The notes beneath the pieces were generated by a model, which had not been told where the DNA came from, ran no database searches, and saw only the letters and a program-made list of their open reading frames with translations. A DNA stretch of 64,000 nucleotides from Cucumis sativus (taxonomy: Eukaryota; Streptophyta; Magnoliopsida; Cucurbitales; Cucurbitaceae): the NCBI RefSeq assembly GCF_000004075.3, contig NC_026659.2:30584272-30648271 (forward strand), written 5' to 3'. The translations under genes were made by a program, and so were the position numbers. Positions 35,101 to 47,900 of the stretch are shown here, piece after piece. How positions within the stretch are numbered: the first letter of the stretch is position 1; every line of letters starts with the position of its first letter.

Positions 35101-38100
35101 CAGTGCACTGATAAACATATGAGAGCTTAAGGGGAGTATTTTTCATTGCACTTGCAGAACTGCAACAAATTATTTTACAATATTTATACAAATATTTATA
35201 ACACATCAAAAAAGTAGTATAATATAGCTAAGCTAACCATTAAATTCAAAGTCCAAGGCAACTTACGTATAAACACGAACAAAAACCCGGACATAGAAAT
35301 CCATCTGAACAGATAGCACTGGAACAATATACCGCTTGTATCTATTTGCATGGCTCTACAAAGAATTTAGAACAAAAGTTATGCATAAGAGGCCACTTCT
35401 GCTCGTTAGTGAGACCAAAATTTTGAAGTACGTTATCTTTCAGTTAAAGAGGCTCTATATGACCCTGCGTGTGTGTTAAGATAAGAATGATCTTGTACAT
35501 AAAGTTTTAACGAATAAGGAGAAACAGAAAGGTGGTAAAATAACTCATCAAGAAAACCTTTGAAATACACAGGAGATAGGTATACCTCAATGCAGGCAAG
35601 GAGGATTCTTAAAGCCATTTCGTGGCAATATTTCCCTCTCAAAGGATAGGAGCCATATCTGAATCAATCAGAGCAATTTTTAGGGCACATAATCTATGTG
35701 AACATTAAAAAAATGATAATTGGAGACTGCAAAAAACTTTACTTTGAGTAGCAAACTTCTCCATTTCCCCCACAAAGCACTGCCATATCAGTTGCTGTAC
35801 ACATCAGCATGCCACCATCTACGACTGATTGAACAGCAGAGTCCAAGAAAATAGAAGGTGAACCATAAGGATCCAAATCAACCTGAAACAACGCAGTTGC
35901 TAAAAACTTTCAATTGCGTATTAACATCAGTACTCGTACATTATTATTATTATTATTATATTGTTAATGTTATTACTGATGAGAAACATTCAATTAGAAT
36001 TTCAATGGTGAAATTACAAAAGGCCAACAAGTGGTTATTCATAATTATTCACATGGTTACAAATCTAAACTACAACAAGGAAAAAGAAAATGCATCTCAA
36101 TTGTTAATTCCCTATATGTAATTTCCGAGGAGCCAAATAACCTACATATCTGAATTAGTGTGTGCATACCATATCAAATTCTTTTGGGTGAGTGAGCATA
36201 TAAACACGAGCATCAGTAAGATGTGATTCCACTTTTGAACATGCCACTGAACCATTAAACTTGATGTTTCTCCGACAAGCTTCGACAGATGCTGTTTAAA
36301 GGGAAAAAACTTATCATTAACAGATTCAGTTATCAATAACTGAAAAGGAACAACTAAATAGCAAATCAATGTAGATAAGACCTTATTGTAAGATTAGTAA
36401 AATGGATAACTTCTGTTTCAAAGGGTCCATTAGCAGTCCATTAATACATGTCTCCAGAAGATGAATACATAAGTATATATAGATAAAAGAGGAAAGAATT
36501 ATCAACACAAACTTCCTCTGCTTGTACAAGGCAAAGCTGCCTTTAATATTACAGTATCAACCAAAGGTGGTGTTCCTGGTTCCACTTACTAAAACCTTCT
36601 AGAAGTGAAGCATGTAATGATCAGTAACCACTTTGAGCTCTTTGTGGTCATACGAAGTGAGTGCATAGATGTTATCCATTGACAATCCTTATAAACTTCA
36701 AACTTGTTGCAAGATTCTTTTTTCTTTCTTTATTTTCTTTTAGACAATAAAAGTTTTATACCACAAAAAGAAAAAAGAAGATAAGATATCCCTCCCCCAT
36801 AAGTTGACCATTATTTAAGATTGTCGTTTACAATACTTACCAAATTTTTACACGTTACTTACCAAATCTTTACACCTCCCCCTCTTCAAGAATGGCCAAG
36901 TCAACATATTTGCTAAAGAGTTTTTATTTTTTCTTTTTCTTTTTTTGAGGCAGAAGAGAACTTTTTGGTAGAACCAATAATTAAAAAGTTACCTTTATCA
37001 TTGTCTAGCGCCACAACTTGACCAACTCCCTCTACTTCACGAGCATATCTTAAGGCTCTTAGCCCAGAAGCTGACAAGGCCTTCAAATTCAAACAGGAAT
37101 TAGTCAGTTAGTGAATGGATAAACATATCACCATAACTTATACCAAACATCCCAAGAGAGAAGAAAACACAAACAAAATAGTAGACTCACAGTATAACAT
37201 CGGAGTCATAAAACCCAATGACAATATGTTGAACTAAATTCTAATATGTTAGAACAAGGACACATTCATAATGAACATGGAATGTACACACTATTAAGAA
37301 CAACTTCATCTTTGTATATTTGAAAAATCTACATGAATTTCATAGACTTCAAGCCTCTTGGTCTATCCATTGTTAATAAATTGTTACTGAACTTCATGTT
37401 GACCATCCCTAGAAGGTTGTAAGAATACTAACTCACAAGGCGTACGCGTACTTATATTATCATAAGAAAATTAAACAAGCAAACCACCACTTCAAGAAGG
37501 TGTACACTCTCCACTCTGTGACACACTCACCATAGTATATTACACAAAAACATAATGATAACATAAACCCAAACAAACAAGAAAACAAAAAATATAAACC
37601 GCAACCAACTAACACCCCAAAGAGCGCTGCCCCTCAAAAAAAACTTATTTACAATTGGGGGTGTTACAAAGGTCCTTCCCAGTAGCAGTATCAGTTCAGA
37701 ATTCTGGTTGCCTTTGTAGGGGAGAAGACAGATTGTAGAACATAAGACTCTACAACTCAAACAGGTGGCTAATAAATAAGGCATGAACGTATTCCTAATT
37801 TGAAATGTATAAACTTCAGACTTTATTGGAAGATAAACTAGGAATTAACTTTGTACATGCACATAATAAAACGCCAATGAAATTAAAACAACCTCAAGAA
37901 CTCTAATTGGCTTGGGACCTCTTTGTTCTTTTCCCTCCACGATCTCTTTTTGTTCTTCTGACAACATTGGACTTCCACATTCATTTGATGGTTTTTCATG
38001 AGCATCACAATCTGTATCGCACTTTTCATCATTTGTTGCAGATTCATTACATGCTTCTTCCGTAGCAGTTTCAGAACCATTATTTTCAGAAAGCTTCTGC

Positions 38101-38870
38101 CCTGATTTTGATCTTTTTGATAGTTTTGCTTCATGCTCCTGTTTTCGTTTTGCTATAAATGACCTAAGGACAGCAATGGATATATCTCTGTTGTTAACCT
38201 GAGCATTACAGAGGCAAGATTCGACCATGAGGAGAACTTGAAGCCAGTATAGACCCAAAAAAGCCACAAAAAAATGAAAATCCAACAACCAATAATTCTA
38301 TGATTATATTAGAATTTTTTTTAAAAAAAATTGTAGGTAATAGTTCCCAGATACTCTTAATAACTGATGGGACTCTACTTGGACTTCAAACAAATTATAT
38401 AGTAAAAGAAGTGCAGTGAGAAAAAGATGATAGATTGCCATCATGATGTGTATAATACATGGAAAAATATCTTTGAATTTAGCATACCACATTATACTCT
38501 GCTGACCTGAATAAATTACGTATCTTATTTCCTCCATCAAATATCAATCATTTAAATATGCTAACATGCCCTGACTTTTATCTTCTTCCCCATGAAGCTT
38601 AAGTTGGGTTTTAAATATTTCCCCTATCAACAACTTACGCGTAACTTCATATGCTAGAAACAATCATATGCAAATCCTTCGAAACTCTTCACTGACCAAT
38701 TAACTTTTTTATTAAGAACAATGCCTAAACTCCAAAACCCCCCAAAAAACCCATTATTCAAATAAACAAGGCACCTGGGTCTTATTGAAAAAGACTTCAT
38801 TTTTCGCGTGCATAAGAATCTCAGCCTCTCCCTCCTTGATGATGGTGAATTCGCTAAGATCTGTCGCCAT
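32159..38870 (-). CDS. TRM1: tRNA (guanine(26)-N2)-dimethyltransferase TRM1
   Basis: SAM-dependent enzyme that makes N2,N2-dimethylguanosine at position 26 of tRNAs in nucleus and organelles. Twelve exons: 38870-38775, 38198-37893, 37080-36993, 36291-36170, 35882-35743, 35658-35586, 35355-35267, 35159-35054, 34432-34220, 33236-33042, 32660-32583 and 32398-32159; 1746 bp, 581 aa, the normal length for plant TRM1. The N-terminus reads [19 protein letters not shown]. An acidic linker follows, then the SAM motif [17 protein letters not shown] (from about 133), VVALDND and the catalytic-loop DLDPYGS (206-212). Two CxxC pairs (C323/C326 and C358/C361) probably bind zinc. The C-terminus is charged with a KRSK patch. 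Intron sequence includes a SINE (33527-33659). The gene is complete and uninterrupted. Confidence 0.95.
33527..33659 (-). mobile_element. tRNA-derived SINE with 15-bp target duplication
   Basis: On the minus strand the element begins near AGCTAATGTGATTGTAGCTC, has an A-box-like TAGCTCAAAAGTAG and a B box GGTTCAATCCC, the internal pol III promoter order of a tRNA-derived SINE. It is flanked by perfect 15-bp repeats TATTGAACCTTTTTT (33512-33526 and 33660-33674). It lies in the TRM1 intron between exons 9 and 10, in the sense orientation of the gene. Confidence 0.75.
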
Positions 38871-39156
38871 TACTGCAATCCTCACATGCAATAAAAAAAA
38901 ATGAAGAAAAATTTGAAAGAAAACAAAAAAAGCAGATTCTGGGATTCTTCCTTCTTCGGCTCCTTGGCTTATTTCAAGGGTCAAAGCAAAATCCACAACC
39001 CTAAAAACTCTCAATGCCTCCGAATCTTCAGCTCCCAATACTTCGTGAAGGTTGAACAAACAGAGCAAGCAGTTGAATAAAACCAACAACTAAGTAGTAA
39101 CCACCCCTTAATGACTTGAAGAATTTTCTAATACAGTGGAACCCTATTGCCACTCA

Positions 39157-39173
39157 GCAGCAGCAGCAGCAGC
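39157..39173 (-). repeat. (CAG)n microsatellite in TRM1 5' region
   Basis: Five to six CAG units on the plus strand (CTG on the TRM1 sense strand), about 290 bp upstream of the TRM1 start codon. It probably lies in the leader or promoter. Confidence 0.8.
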
Positions 39174-39668
39174 TTCACAATCGAAAGCTCCCTTAAATTC
39201 TGTGCACGAAGAATGATAAAATAAAATAAAAAATCGATCTTTTTTTGGCTTAAACCCTAATCTTCCAATCCACGGCTAGAGGCTGAGGTTTTTGCGCCAA
39301 ACTTATTATGTTAAGTTTTCTATAAAAATAAGTCTTAGTGTTTCTCAAAATTTTGATTAAATTATAGGTTTTATAAATTTGTGTATTTAATCTTCTAAAA
39401 TATAAATTTATTAAGAATTTTTGAATATTGAATCGTTATAATACATGTTTAATCACGTTGACGATTGATTATAGGATTAATTCGATACAATAGTTCTGAC
39501 TTACATTAAAGTATCTGAAAACTATTAAGTATACACGATAATTTTAAGATTGAAAGTCTTACATTAAGTTGAGATATATTCGTTTTAATCTTTAATCATG
39601 TTATCATATATTTATTCCAATGTTATTTTTATTCAATTATATCTAAGTTTTTTAAGGATCCCTCTATA

Positions 39669-39732
39669 TTTCTTTACTTTTCATCAATGATTTACATAAT
39701 TTCTTTACTTTTCATCAATGATTTACATAATT
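39669..39732. repeat. Two-copy 32-bp tandem duplication
   Basis: TTTCTTTACTTTTCATCAAT plus GATTTACATAAT occurs twice back to back without a mismatch, so the duplication is recent. Confidence 0.9.
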
Positions 39733-41189
39733 AGTTCATCCTTATTCAATATTGTAGTATACTTCCAGTATTGATACAAAAAATATCCCTATGTGGATAT
39801 GTCATGACTTCATAAAGTTATGGTATTGTCATTCCTTTCTTGATTTTTCTTCTTCTTTTTTCTCTTTTCAACTCGCATCCTCCCTCTCCTTTTTTTCTTC
39901 CAGTGTGTGTCACCTTCTTCTTCTCCTCTGTCTTCTTTTTCTCCTTTGACACAAAGAGTCCACACGACCAACTTCAACTTCAGTGAGGAAGAGCGAAAAC
40001 GAGAGATATAGAGAGAATGTTGGATATGGGTGAGAAAAAGAAATGGAGAGAGCTAGAGAGGAAGCAATAGCGAGATTGAGAGTAAGGACGTACCAGATGC
40101 TTTTTCACGTGCATGTTTAGCCAAATTTGATATCAACAAAGAAGCCATTTGATATTTTTTATCCAAATTTTAGGTCATTCGTAAAAGGTTTCCATAAAAA
40201 TTTAATGTCGATAACCTTACATAATCTCAAATTCGTTTAGAAAAGATTTCGTGTCTATCACCATTATTCCATCATTTAATTATATGATAACAAATAATCT
40301 CAATCCCATTAAACGTTTAGCAACTATACCTAATACAACATATTCTATAACCCTATCTAGTATGCATTTTTTTTCAAATATTGGTTACTTTTTAGTTCCT
40401 TTTTTACTTTTTTACCGAATTAGTAACATTATATGTTATTGAACCTAACCAACTAAGTTTATATAGTTTAGAATCGAAATAGGAAAGTTAATCAAATAAA
40501 ACAAAGAGATTTAAAAGGGATATTATATTTTTGTTTGGTATTCCCTTTGAATTCCTAACAAAGTACTTGATTGTTTATTAATGGAATGGTTATGTTTGAA
40601 TGATAAGCATGTTGAATACTTTTTGATTCAAGCTATCATTTACTTGTTTGTTCTATTATTGTTTCACTGATTTTTTTAATCCTATATCGTTCACTTCTAT
40701 GCATCAACTTTATACCAACCCTACATAAATAATGACAATTTTGACAATTTATGGAAGAAATTGTTAAAATATGAATTAGCATACAGATTAAGGAAAACCA
40801 CCGAGCAATATTTCAAACGAAGTTCATCCATGTTTGATGATCTTCAAACTTAAATTGATGTCAGTCGATGTATGCATGCATAGCAAGCTCGATTGTAGTT
40901 GTGATTAACAAAGGAGAGAAACCTTGGAATTGCTTCACTACGATGTAGATCAGCCAAAGAGTCTGCATAAAATATTGAATTTCATTGTCATAACATGAAA
41001 GATCTATCACAAAGCTGGTGTAGAGAATGAAGAAATCGGTCTATGTCGAAAGGGAATGAATGTCAACCTCAAAAGCTTTAGAGATGGCTTCATCGAAGGT
41101 CATATAGACTGAACAACTTCAACATAATCGATGAAAGATTGGATTTTCTTCAAAAAAAAAAAAAAAAAAAAAACTTCAAAGTTTCAACA

Positions 41190-41470
41190 TAATCACACAC
41201 CAGATCACTGTTTTTTTACAGATGGTGGAAGGAACCCCAAGGAAGGCATACCCATTTGGCATCCACATAAGAAAAAGAAGGATTCTACTTTATCTACCTC
41301 ACAAAACAAAAGGTTTGGTTTGTTGTTAAAGATTTTACCATAGAAAGCATCCAATCAATTGGATATTATTCAGTTAAAAGTGGTTACAAAATAGCTCAAT
41401 TAGCTAGGCTCGTTCATCCTCCTCTAGCCTTCAAATAAGTAATGTGGAATCCCCAAAAATTCTCTCACTT
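41190..41470 (+). pseudogene. Non-LTR retroelement coding remnant (zf-RVT-proximal region)
   Basis: At 41362-41430 the plus strand reads YYSVKSGYKIAQLARL, then a stop, and then VMWNPQKFSHF. This resembles the stretch between reverse transcriptase and zf-RVT of plant LINEs (VKSGY..., then ...W..PxKxxxFxW). The frame is broken by stops and has poly-A-like tracts, so it is a decayed fragment. Borders are approximate. Confidence 0.45.
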
Positions 41471-42604
41471 TACCTCTATATATAAATGGATATATCTTAC
41501 TACAAATAAGAAAAAGAAAAGGTTGTTTCTCTATTCAACACACAATTGAAAGGCCAGGTGTTAGGTAGCTAAGTAAGTAATGGACTTTTGGCCTTTTTGT
41601 TAAGAATATTTAATGTGCACCAAGTGACATAATTAGTACCCTAAGAACTAGAACTTTCTTTTGTGCATATAAAATAAGGTTCTTTAATTTCTTGAAAAAG
41701 AAAGAATCTTGAGGGAATGTGTATCAAAATCAAATAATATATGTATATATGTATATATATATAACAGTTGGTGAAATTCTATTGGATTGGAAGCTGTTTT
41801 CATTGAAACATCAACAGCCCACTTTGCCTATTTTGTGGTTCAATACAATTCAAACTAAAGATGGATTTGTGCTGTCATTTACCTTTTCCTTTTCCTTTTT
41901 CAATGACACCCATAAAGTTCAATCATTTAATTTAGTCACTTTATCAATTAGCAAAATTAAGCTCACATTCAATTTCAAGAGAGAATGTAATATATACTCT
42001 CTCTCTCTTTTTTCAATTATGTGGGAATGTGTGAATCAGTTTGCATTTTTGTTTGTTTCTTCCCTTAGAAAATTTGGGTAAGATTCTATATGATTTTGCA
42101 ATCCAATTATTAGTATGCTCTTATTCTTCCATAAGCATAAGTGAAGCTAAGATAGGAGGGTTTGAAAATGGTTTTTTTTTTTTTTCTCTTGTAACGAGAC
42201 AAATTTATATTAAAACTATTATTATGGACAAAATGTCTACATTGAATTTGTCTAAAAGTATTACTTAATATAGGAACTTATTTTCAATATGATTCATCTC
42301 AAATAAAAAATATATACTAACACAAAATAAAGTGTGATAAATACAGATTTAGAAAACACACAAGGAACCCTACACATGGTAGATTCTAATTGGATGATAG
42401 AAAAGGTGAATAGATCATAATAATATATGTATAGAGTAGCTAGGGAAAAGAGAAGAATGACAAATTTGGATTATATTAAAACTCCTCTTAAAACTATATA
42501 TGAGTTAATGGCATCACACCAATAATAAAAGAAGTGAGTGGTGATGAGATCATAAACAGATATGGAAAGGCATAATCAATGGAAGGGATTGAATATTATG
42601 AATT

Positions 42605-42606
<2 letters not shown>

Positions 42607-42641
<35 letters not shown>
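42607..42641. repeat. (TA)n microsatellite just upstream of the MYB start
   Basis: Seventeen or so TA units ending about 38 bp before the MYB ATG at 42679. They lie in the leader or core promoter. Confidence 0.9.
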
Positions 42642-42644
<3 letters not shown>

Positions 42645-42678
42645 GTTGAAGGCAAGAAGAAGACACATATGAATAAAA

Positions 42679-43918
42679 ATGGAAGGAAAAGAAGAGCAAG
42701 AATGGAGGAAGGGACCTTGGACTTCTGATGAAGATAAGTTGTTGTGTGAATATGTGAAGGTTCACGGGGAAGGAAGATGGAATTCTGTTGCCAAAGGTTC
42801 AGGTAAAACGTTATTTTGTTTTCGTTTCATTGAACCCTCCAACTTTTAGGATAGAGAAAGGTCATGTGAATTAGTATTATGTTGAGTTAAGTTGCTCACG
42901 TTTTGATGTTTCGTAATTATGATTTGAAACAAATTAGGCATGTTTTTTTTTTTTTTGATAATTTATCTTCTAACGTTTTGGTTAAATTAGGAGATGTTTG
43001 TTTTATATCATTACAACGTGTCTTAATTAGTTAAATTTATGTGCAATTATACAGTGGAGTACTAGATTGGGATAAATCATAAAATTGTCTTAATATATAC
43101 ACTAAGTCATGCTTAGATTATGTGAAATTTACATATATATATATGCTTAGATTGTTAATTTAAAGTAATTTGTCTTTTATCATTATTTTTACAGGATTGA
43201 ATAGGACGGGAAAAAGTTGTAGATTGAGATGGGTGAATTATCTTAGACCAGGTCTCAAGAGATGTCATCTCACTCCTCAAGAGGAAGGAATTATCATCGA
43301 ACTTCATGCTCTTTGGGGTAACAAGTAAAGAATCTCGTACTTATCACAAATTTCTTAGATAATCGTTTAGTTTTCATTCTAAAAAATTAGGTAATTTATA
43401 AACATTACTTGTATAAAAGATATACATATAGTAAAAGAAACGGAAAGAAAACTAGAAACATAAAATTAAAAAATAGAAAACAACAAATCAAATCGTTCAG
43501 AAACAAGACCTATATACGTTTACAATTTTTGATTGACTAATAACTTTTAAATATTCTTTTTAGATGGTCAACTATAGCAAGATATTTACCGGGAAGAACT
43601 GACAACGAAATAAAAAATTATTGGAGAACTCATTTCAAGAAGATGAAGCCAAAGAGAAAGTCTAAAATAATGGTTGGGAAAACAGACAACAAAACAATGC
43701 CACCAGTTACTAGATGTGAAGAACATGTCATGGAGCTCATGAAACCATATGACAGTGACAATAATGACTTAAGCATGGTTTTTACAGAGCCAACAGCCAT
43801 GGAAGATCATGAGCAAACCTACTACTTGTCAATGGTGTATCAAGATTTAACAAATTGGGCGGCAGAGAAGAAAGAGGAGAGTTTATGGGAATGGCCTTTG
43901 GGAGGTTTCAGAGAATGA
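42679..43918 (+). CDS. R2R3-MYB transcription factor, 202 aa
   Basis: Nuclear DNA-binding regulator. Three exons, 42679-42802, 43195-43324 and 43564-43918 (609 bp), at the standard R2R3-MYB intron positions. R2 carries W14, W34 and W54. R3 carries W86 and W105, with the hydrophobic I75 in place of its first Trp, as is usual. The recognition words [17 protein letters not shown] and [14 protein letters not shown] are intact. The linker between repeats reads LKRC where most relatives have LKRG. The word order ([20 protein letters not shown]) is closest to the MYB27/MYB48/MYB59 group as I remember it. The C-terminus is short and ends in a Trp-rich segment, [10 protein letters not shown] see no bHLH-interaction signature. 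The target pathway is unknown. Confidence 0.9.
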
Positions 43919-43978
43919 TATCATATGAGAAAGTATTGTGATGAGTCTGTCTCTTTACAAAAATATTGTTTTTTAGGG

Positions 43979-43983
43979 AAAAA
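43979..43983 (-). terminator. Pol III terminator of tRNA-Ile
   Basis: TTTTT on the minus strand, 3 nt after the tRNA 3' end, the usual pol III stop. Confidence 0.75.
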
Positions 43984-43986
43984 GAA

Positions 43987-44060
43987 TGGCCCATGCAGGT
44001 TTCGAACCTGCGACCTTCGCGTTATTAGCACGACGCTCTAACCAACTGAGCTAATAGGCC
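43987..44060 (-). tRNA. tRNA-Ile (anticodon AAU)
   Basis: A 74-nt cloverleaf. The acceptor stem GGCCTAT pairs with ATGGGCC (one G-U pair), with discriminator A. The A box is TAGCTCAGTTGG, and the anticodon loop CTAATAA gives AAU. The T arm is GCAGGTTCGAAACCTGC. There is no intron and no encoded CCA. It starts 69 bp beyond the MYB stop codon on the opposite strand. Confidence 0.95.
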
Positions 44061-44912
44061 ATTTGCTCTTAAAAAATCTATTTATTATAAATATTTCTTT
44101 CAAGTTTTTTAACTTTATATGAAATTAAATGTAAAATAATTGCTAAAGTTGAAGTTAAAATGGTTGAAAATATTATTACAATTATCTATACTATGTTAAA
44201 AATAGCAATGAGAGGAAATATTAGCTTCCTTCTTTGCTAACTTTTTCAATGTACAACTGTTGTACGTTTCTTTCATGTCTTTTCTTTTTCTTATTTTACT
44301 AATGTCATGTTCTCATTTTACATTTAAATCTCTCGACACTTCTCATTTTTTCCTCATAACCTCCTCTCCAACTTTGTTGTGCTTCAAATAAAGAATTAGT
44401 AAATTGAAGTTCATAATAGTTTATACACCTTTTTGAACAAATACAAATTTTCTCACGCAGTAACTAACATTTTCATGTTATAGATTACTTAGACTTCGTG
44501 CATCATCATATTATTAGAGAGTTGAAAAGTATTTGGAGAAATGGTCAATCATGGATATAAAAATAAACAACATAGTGTACAAGTTTGCTATTAAGAATAT
44601 AGCTGGGTTATTATTAACCCTGGCTTGAGAAATGGTCAATGTGACCACATAAGTGTTTGATGATACAGATGATCGAATACACGATGGCCAAATGCTCATC
44701 AGATCCTAAAAGAGTAAAATACAAGTTCATCATCACACACATTATATATACCACCTACATTTAATCGTTTCAATGCTTCTACCCTGATGCAGAAGAACGA
44801 AAGACTAATACAGACTTGACAGAATATATATATATATATATATGAAGACCGCTATACACTTCGTCGTCTTCTTCCTTTTCTTTTTTTTCATATTTCCTCT
44901 TTCTCATTTCTT

Positions 44913-47900
44913 TCAATTGCTGGTTTCATCTTCTTCGAATTCACAACGGCCATCAAGTACAGACTCCCTGCATGAAAATAATGAGGATGAAGACATACAT
45001 TCTTGATTGCAAATATAAACTTAGGATATACATGGAAGTGCAAAACCTCAGACGTCCACAAAGGCGTGCTAAAGCATCCGATCCTGTCCTGGATGCGACA
45101 TCTTCTATTTCAGAAGCATTCTGCGAGTTAACGGTATCAGCAAGCCTGAACTCACAAAGCTCCTTCAAGGAACAAGCGTCCGTTAGGACAGCTGAATGTC
45201 CACCACCAGCTGCTAGTTTTCGCACTTCCCCTACGCACCTGAATTATTTCAAATTTTGTAAATATATGTATACACCATTATGAACCTGAAAATACAATAC
45301 GCTGAACAACCGAATACATACCAATCGACAGGAGATGGATACCAGGCATATGTAGATTTCTCATTAGCTGCCTGACCATAGCTATTGTAACCCCATCCAT
45401 GGATTCTTCCATCCTTCGTTGAAACAAGAGTGTGCGAATGTCCACAAGCAACATGTTGCACACCGTCTGAGACAACCACTACAGGTAAGTTTCGAAGAAA
45501 TGTCTCGGAGTCACCCGCGATACATGAAAAAAACCCTGTCTGGGGCCCAACACCTAATTGTCCTACTTGACCGCCACCCCATGCGTATAAAGAGCCATTT
45601 TGAGTAATGGCACATGTGTGTACTCCGCCACATGCAATATCCTTCACACATATTCCATCAAGAGCAACAACTCTCCTCGGTATCAACTCTTTGTCTGCAG
45701 ACTGAAGCGAACAGTGACCAAGTTGACCCATACTTCCTAGTCCCCATGTATAGCTGTAAGGTACAGAGAAAAAGTTTCAAACAGAGCATTTGTGGAGTCA
45801 AAACTATAATTAATCATGCATGTCTTATCTAATAACAACTCGATGACGCCTATCCCACCCTACAAGTAGGTAAATAGGTGTCTTAGTTCCTCGACAAAGA
45901 GTGTTTCGTAGATTAGTTCCTTTCCTTCTCTCTTAACTCTCATTCAGAAATTTTCTTTTGTAAACTAACTCGCACAACAGAATTGCATGTGTGAAACTCT
46001 AGGCCTGCAAACTTTCATACTCCCAAGGAAAAATCCAATGTCACCATAAATTGAGATTACAAGTCTATGATGTACGAAACAAAACTAAGGAGTTCAGAGA
46101 AAGTATATGTAAATGGCAGACACTCATGTTTTAGCATTAACACACAATTTGAAACACAGTAAAATTTTATATAAGAGTAAGAACTTCACATGATAGTCAA
46201 GCAATGGAAGGGGTGTCAGCTACATCAAAGTGAAGATCATCCAAGGCAATCTCCCTTGTATAGAAATCCTATTAAAAGATCCCAAACCTTGAGATCGATG
46301 TGTTCTGTGGATAACCACAGACCACAAACTTAAATATAAAAACTTATTTTCCAGTTATATTTAGTCCTTTGGATCACTTACACCTCGCCGTTTTCAGATA
46401 TAGCTGCAGAATGGTACTCCCCACATGACACCTTAGTAATCGTTACAAGCTCAGGGGCCTCATCAAGGAACTTTGCAAAAGCATTTATAATGCGAGCTCC
46501 TTGTAGACCTTCGGAAGTAACACCCCTGCCTAGCTGACCATACTCATTGTAGCCTGGTCAACCAGAATAGGGATCATATTATTATTGAGGTGGCAGGAAA
46601 CTAGATAAAAACTTAAGGTTCTCTCCAACTTCCAACTCAGTAAGGATAGATTCCCAACATACCAGCGAAATGTATATGAAATCAATTTCACTAAAAATTT
46701 TCTTCAACTCGAAAAGCAATTTCAAATAAAACTTTCAATTACTAATATGAATGGATTAAATAAATCTAGATGAACTCACCCCAAGCTTGCAATTGGCCGT
46801 CATCAGACAATGCCACCACATGAACTGCCCCACAGGACACTTGACGAATAATCTACACCAAACAGACAATCTTTAGGTACTTCTTTAAGGACTAATAACT
46901 GCAGTTTTTATTCTATTGCCTCATAAATTTATATCACGTCAAGATAATCACCTAATGGATTTCAACACGTCAATATACAAGTTAATTCAACATTAAATTC
47001 TATATCAGCCAGATACCGCTCTATTTTATCTCACAATACTCTCTTGAATGAACTAATCAAAGCCAAGGATCTAAGGATAGTGTAAAGATTTATGGAACAA
47101 ATAAGGTAGTCTTAGCAAGAGTCAGACCTCTAAGTGAAGTCCCTCTTCACACTAAGGGGGGTTAAAATGATGGATTCCCAACTCACCTCTCACATAGAGG
47201 GAGATGCAAGAATGTACAAGGATAGTAACGACCAATGTGGGATCTTGTGACAGACTAAATACATTGGATTTTTTATTTTATGCACAGCATGGCAGCATCA
47301 GAAAGGGAGTAGAAAAAGGAAAAGTGGAAAAGAATAAAAAAAAAAAAAAAACCATAATTACAAAAGAAGAAAAGATAAAATATAGTATTTTTAAAAACTT
47401 TTAATAGATAAAAAATAGAATTATAACATGCACCAACTATGTGATCGAAAAATACCGTTTGTGGTGTGAAGGCTCCCCAAAATAAGCGTGGAAAATTGGA
47501 TCCCTGTGAAAAGAGAGGAGCAGCTGAAAATGAAGAGAAGTTTGAAAAAGTACATCAACATTTAAAATAAATATATTAAAACCTGATTTTGTCCCCAAAT
47601 CCAGAGTCGACAAGTTGAAAGGGTGCCATCATTCTCACGAGGCTCAGCAATAGCAGCAGTACAATGTGCTCCACAGGAAACAGATTTCACAAACTCACCC
47701 TGCAATTGATTCACTTTCTTTGGAAGTTTGCTCTTTTCCTCTGTTCCATCACCCAGTTGGCCAAAATCGTTTGCACCTGATCATTTCATTAGATAAAGAT
47801 CGAATATCAAAATTGATTTTTCATCGAGATCAAATTTAAATTGCAATGTAATTTTCTTCAGCACGTGAACATGCACTGCAGGGGAAAAGGAAAGCACAAA

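Larger units (their letters stand above)
39340..42600. other. Spacer with repeats, no gene supported
   Basis: AT-rich spacer between the divergent TRM1 and MYB genes. It contains a 32-bp tandem duplication (39669-39732) and a weak non-LTR retroelement remnant (about 41190-41470). A segment at 39830-40130 contains a CACGTG G-box and GA-rich DNA. No frame has convincing protein content. Confidence 0.55.

Noticed and set aside
34741-35130. A 129-aa plus-strand frame inside TRM1
   Set aside because: It is antisense to TRM1 exon 8 and an intron, and has no recognisable content of its own.
39830-40130. Possible MITE related to the segment at 26700-27130 (both have CT-rich starts, GA-rich interiors and a CACGTGCAT word)
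   Set aside because: I could not align the ends or find inverted repeats or target duplications. The similarity may be composition only.
47040-47230. Possible LTR fragment in an RCC1 intron ('accaatgtgggatc')
   Set aside because: Only a short suggestive word; no TG...CA ends or target duplication could be defined.
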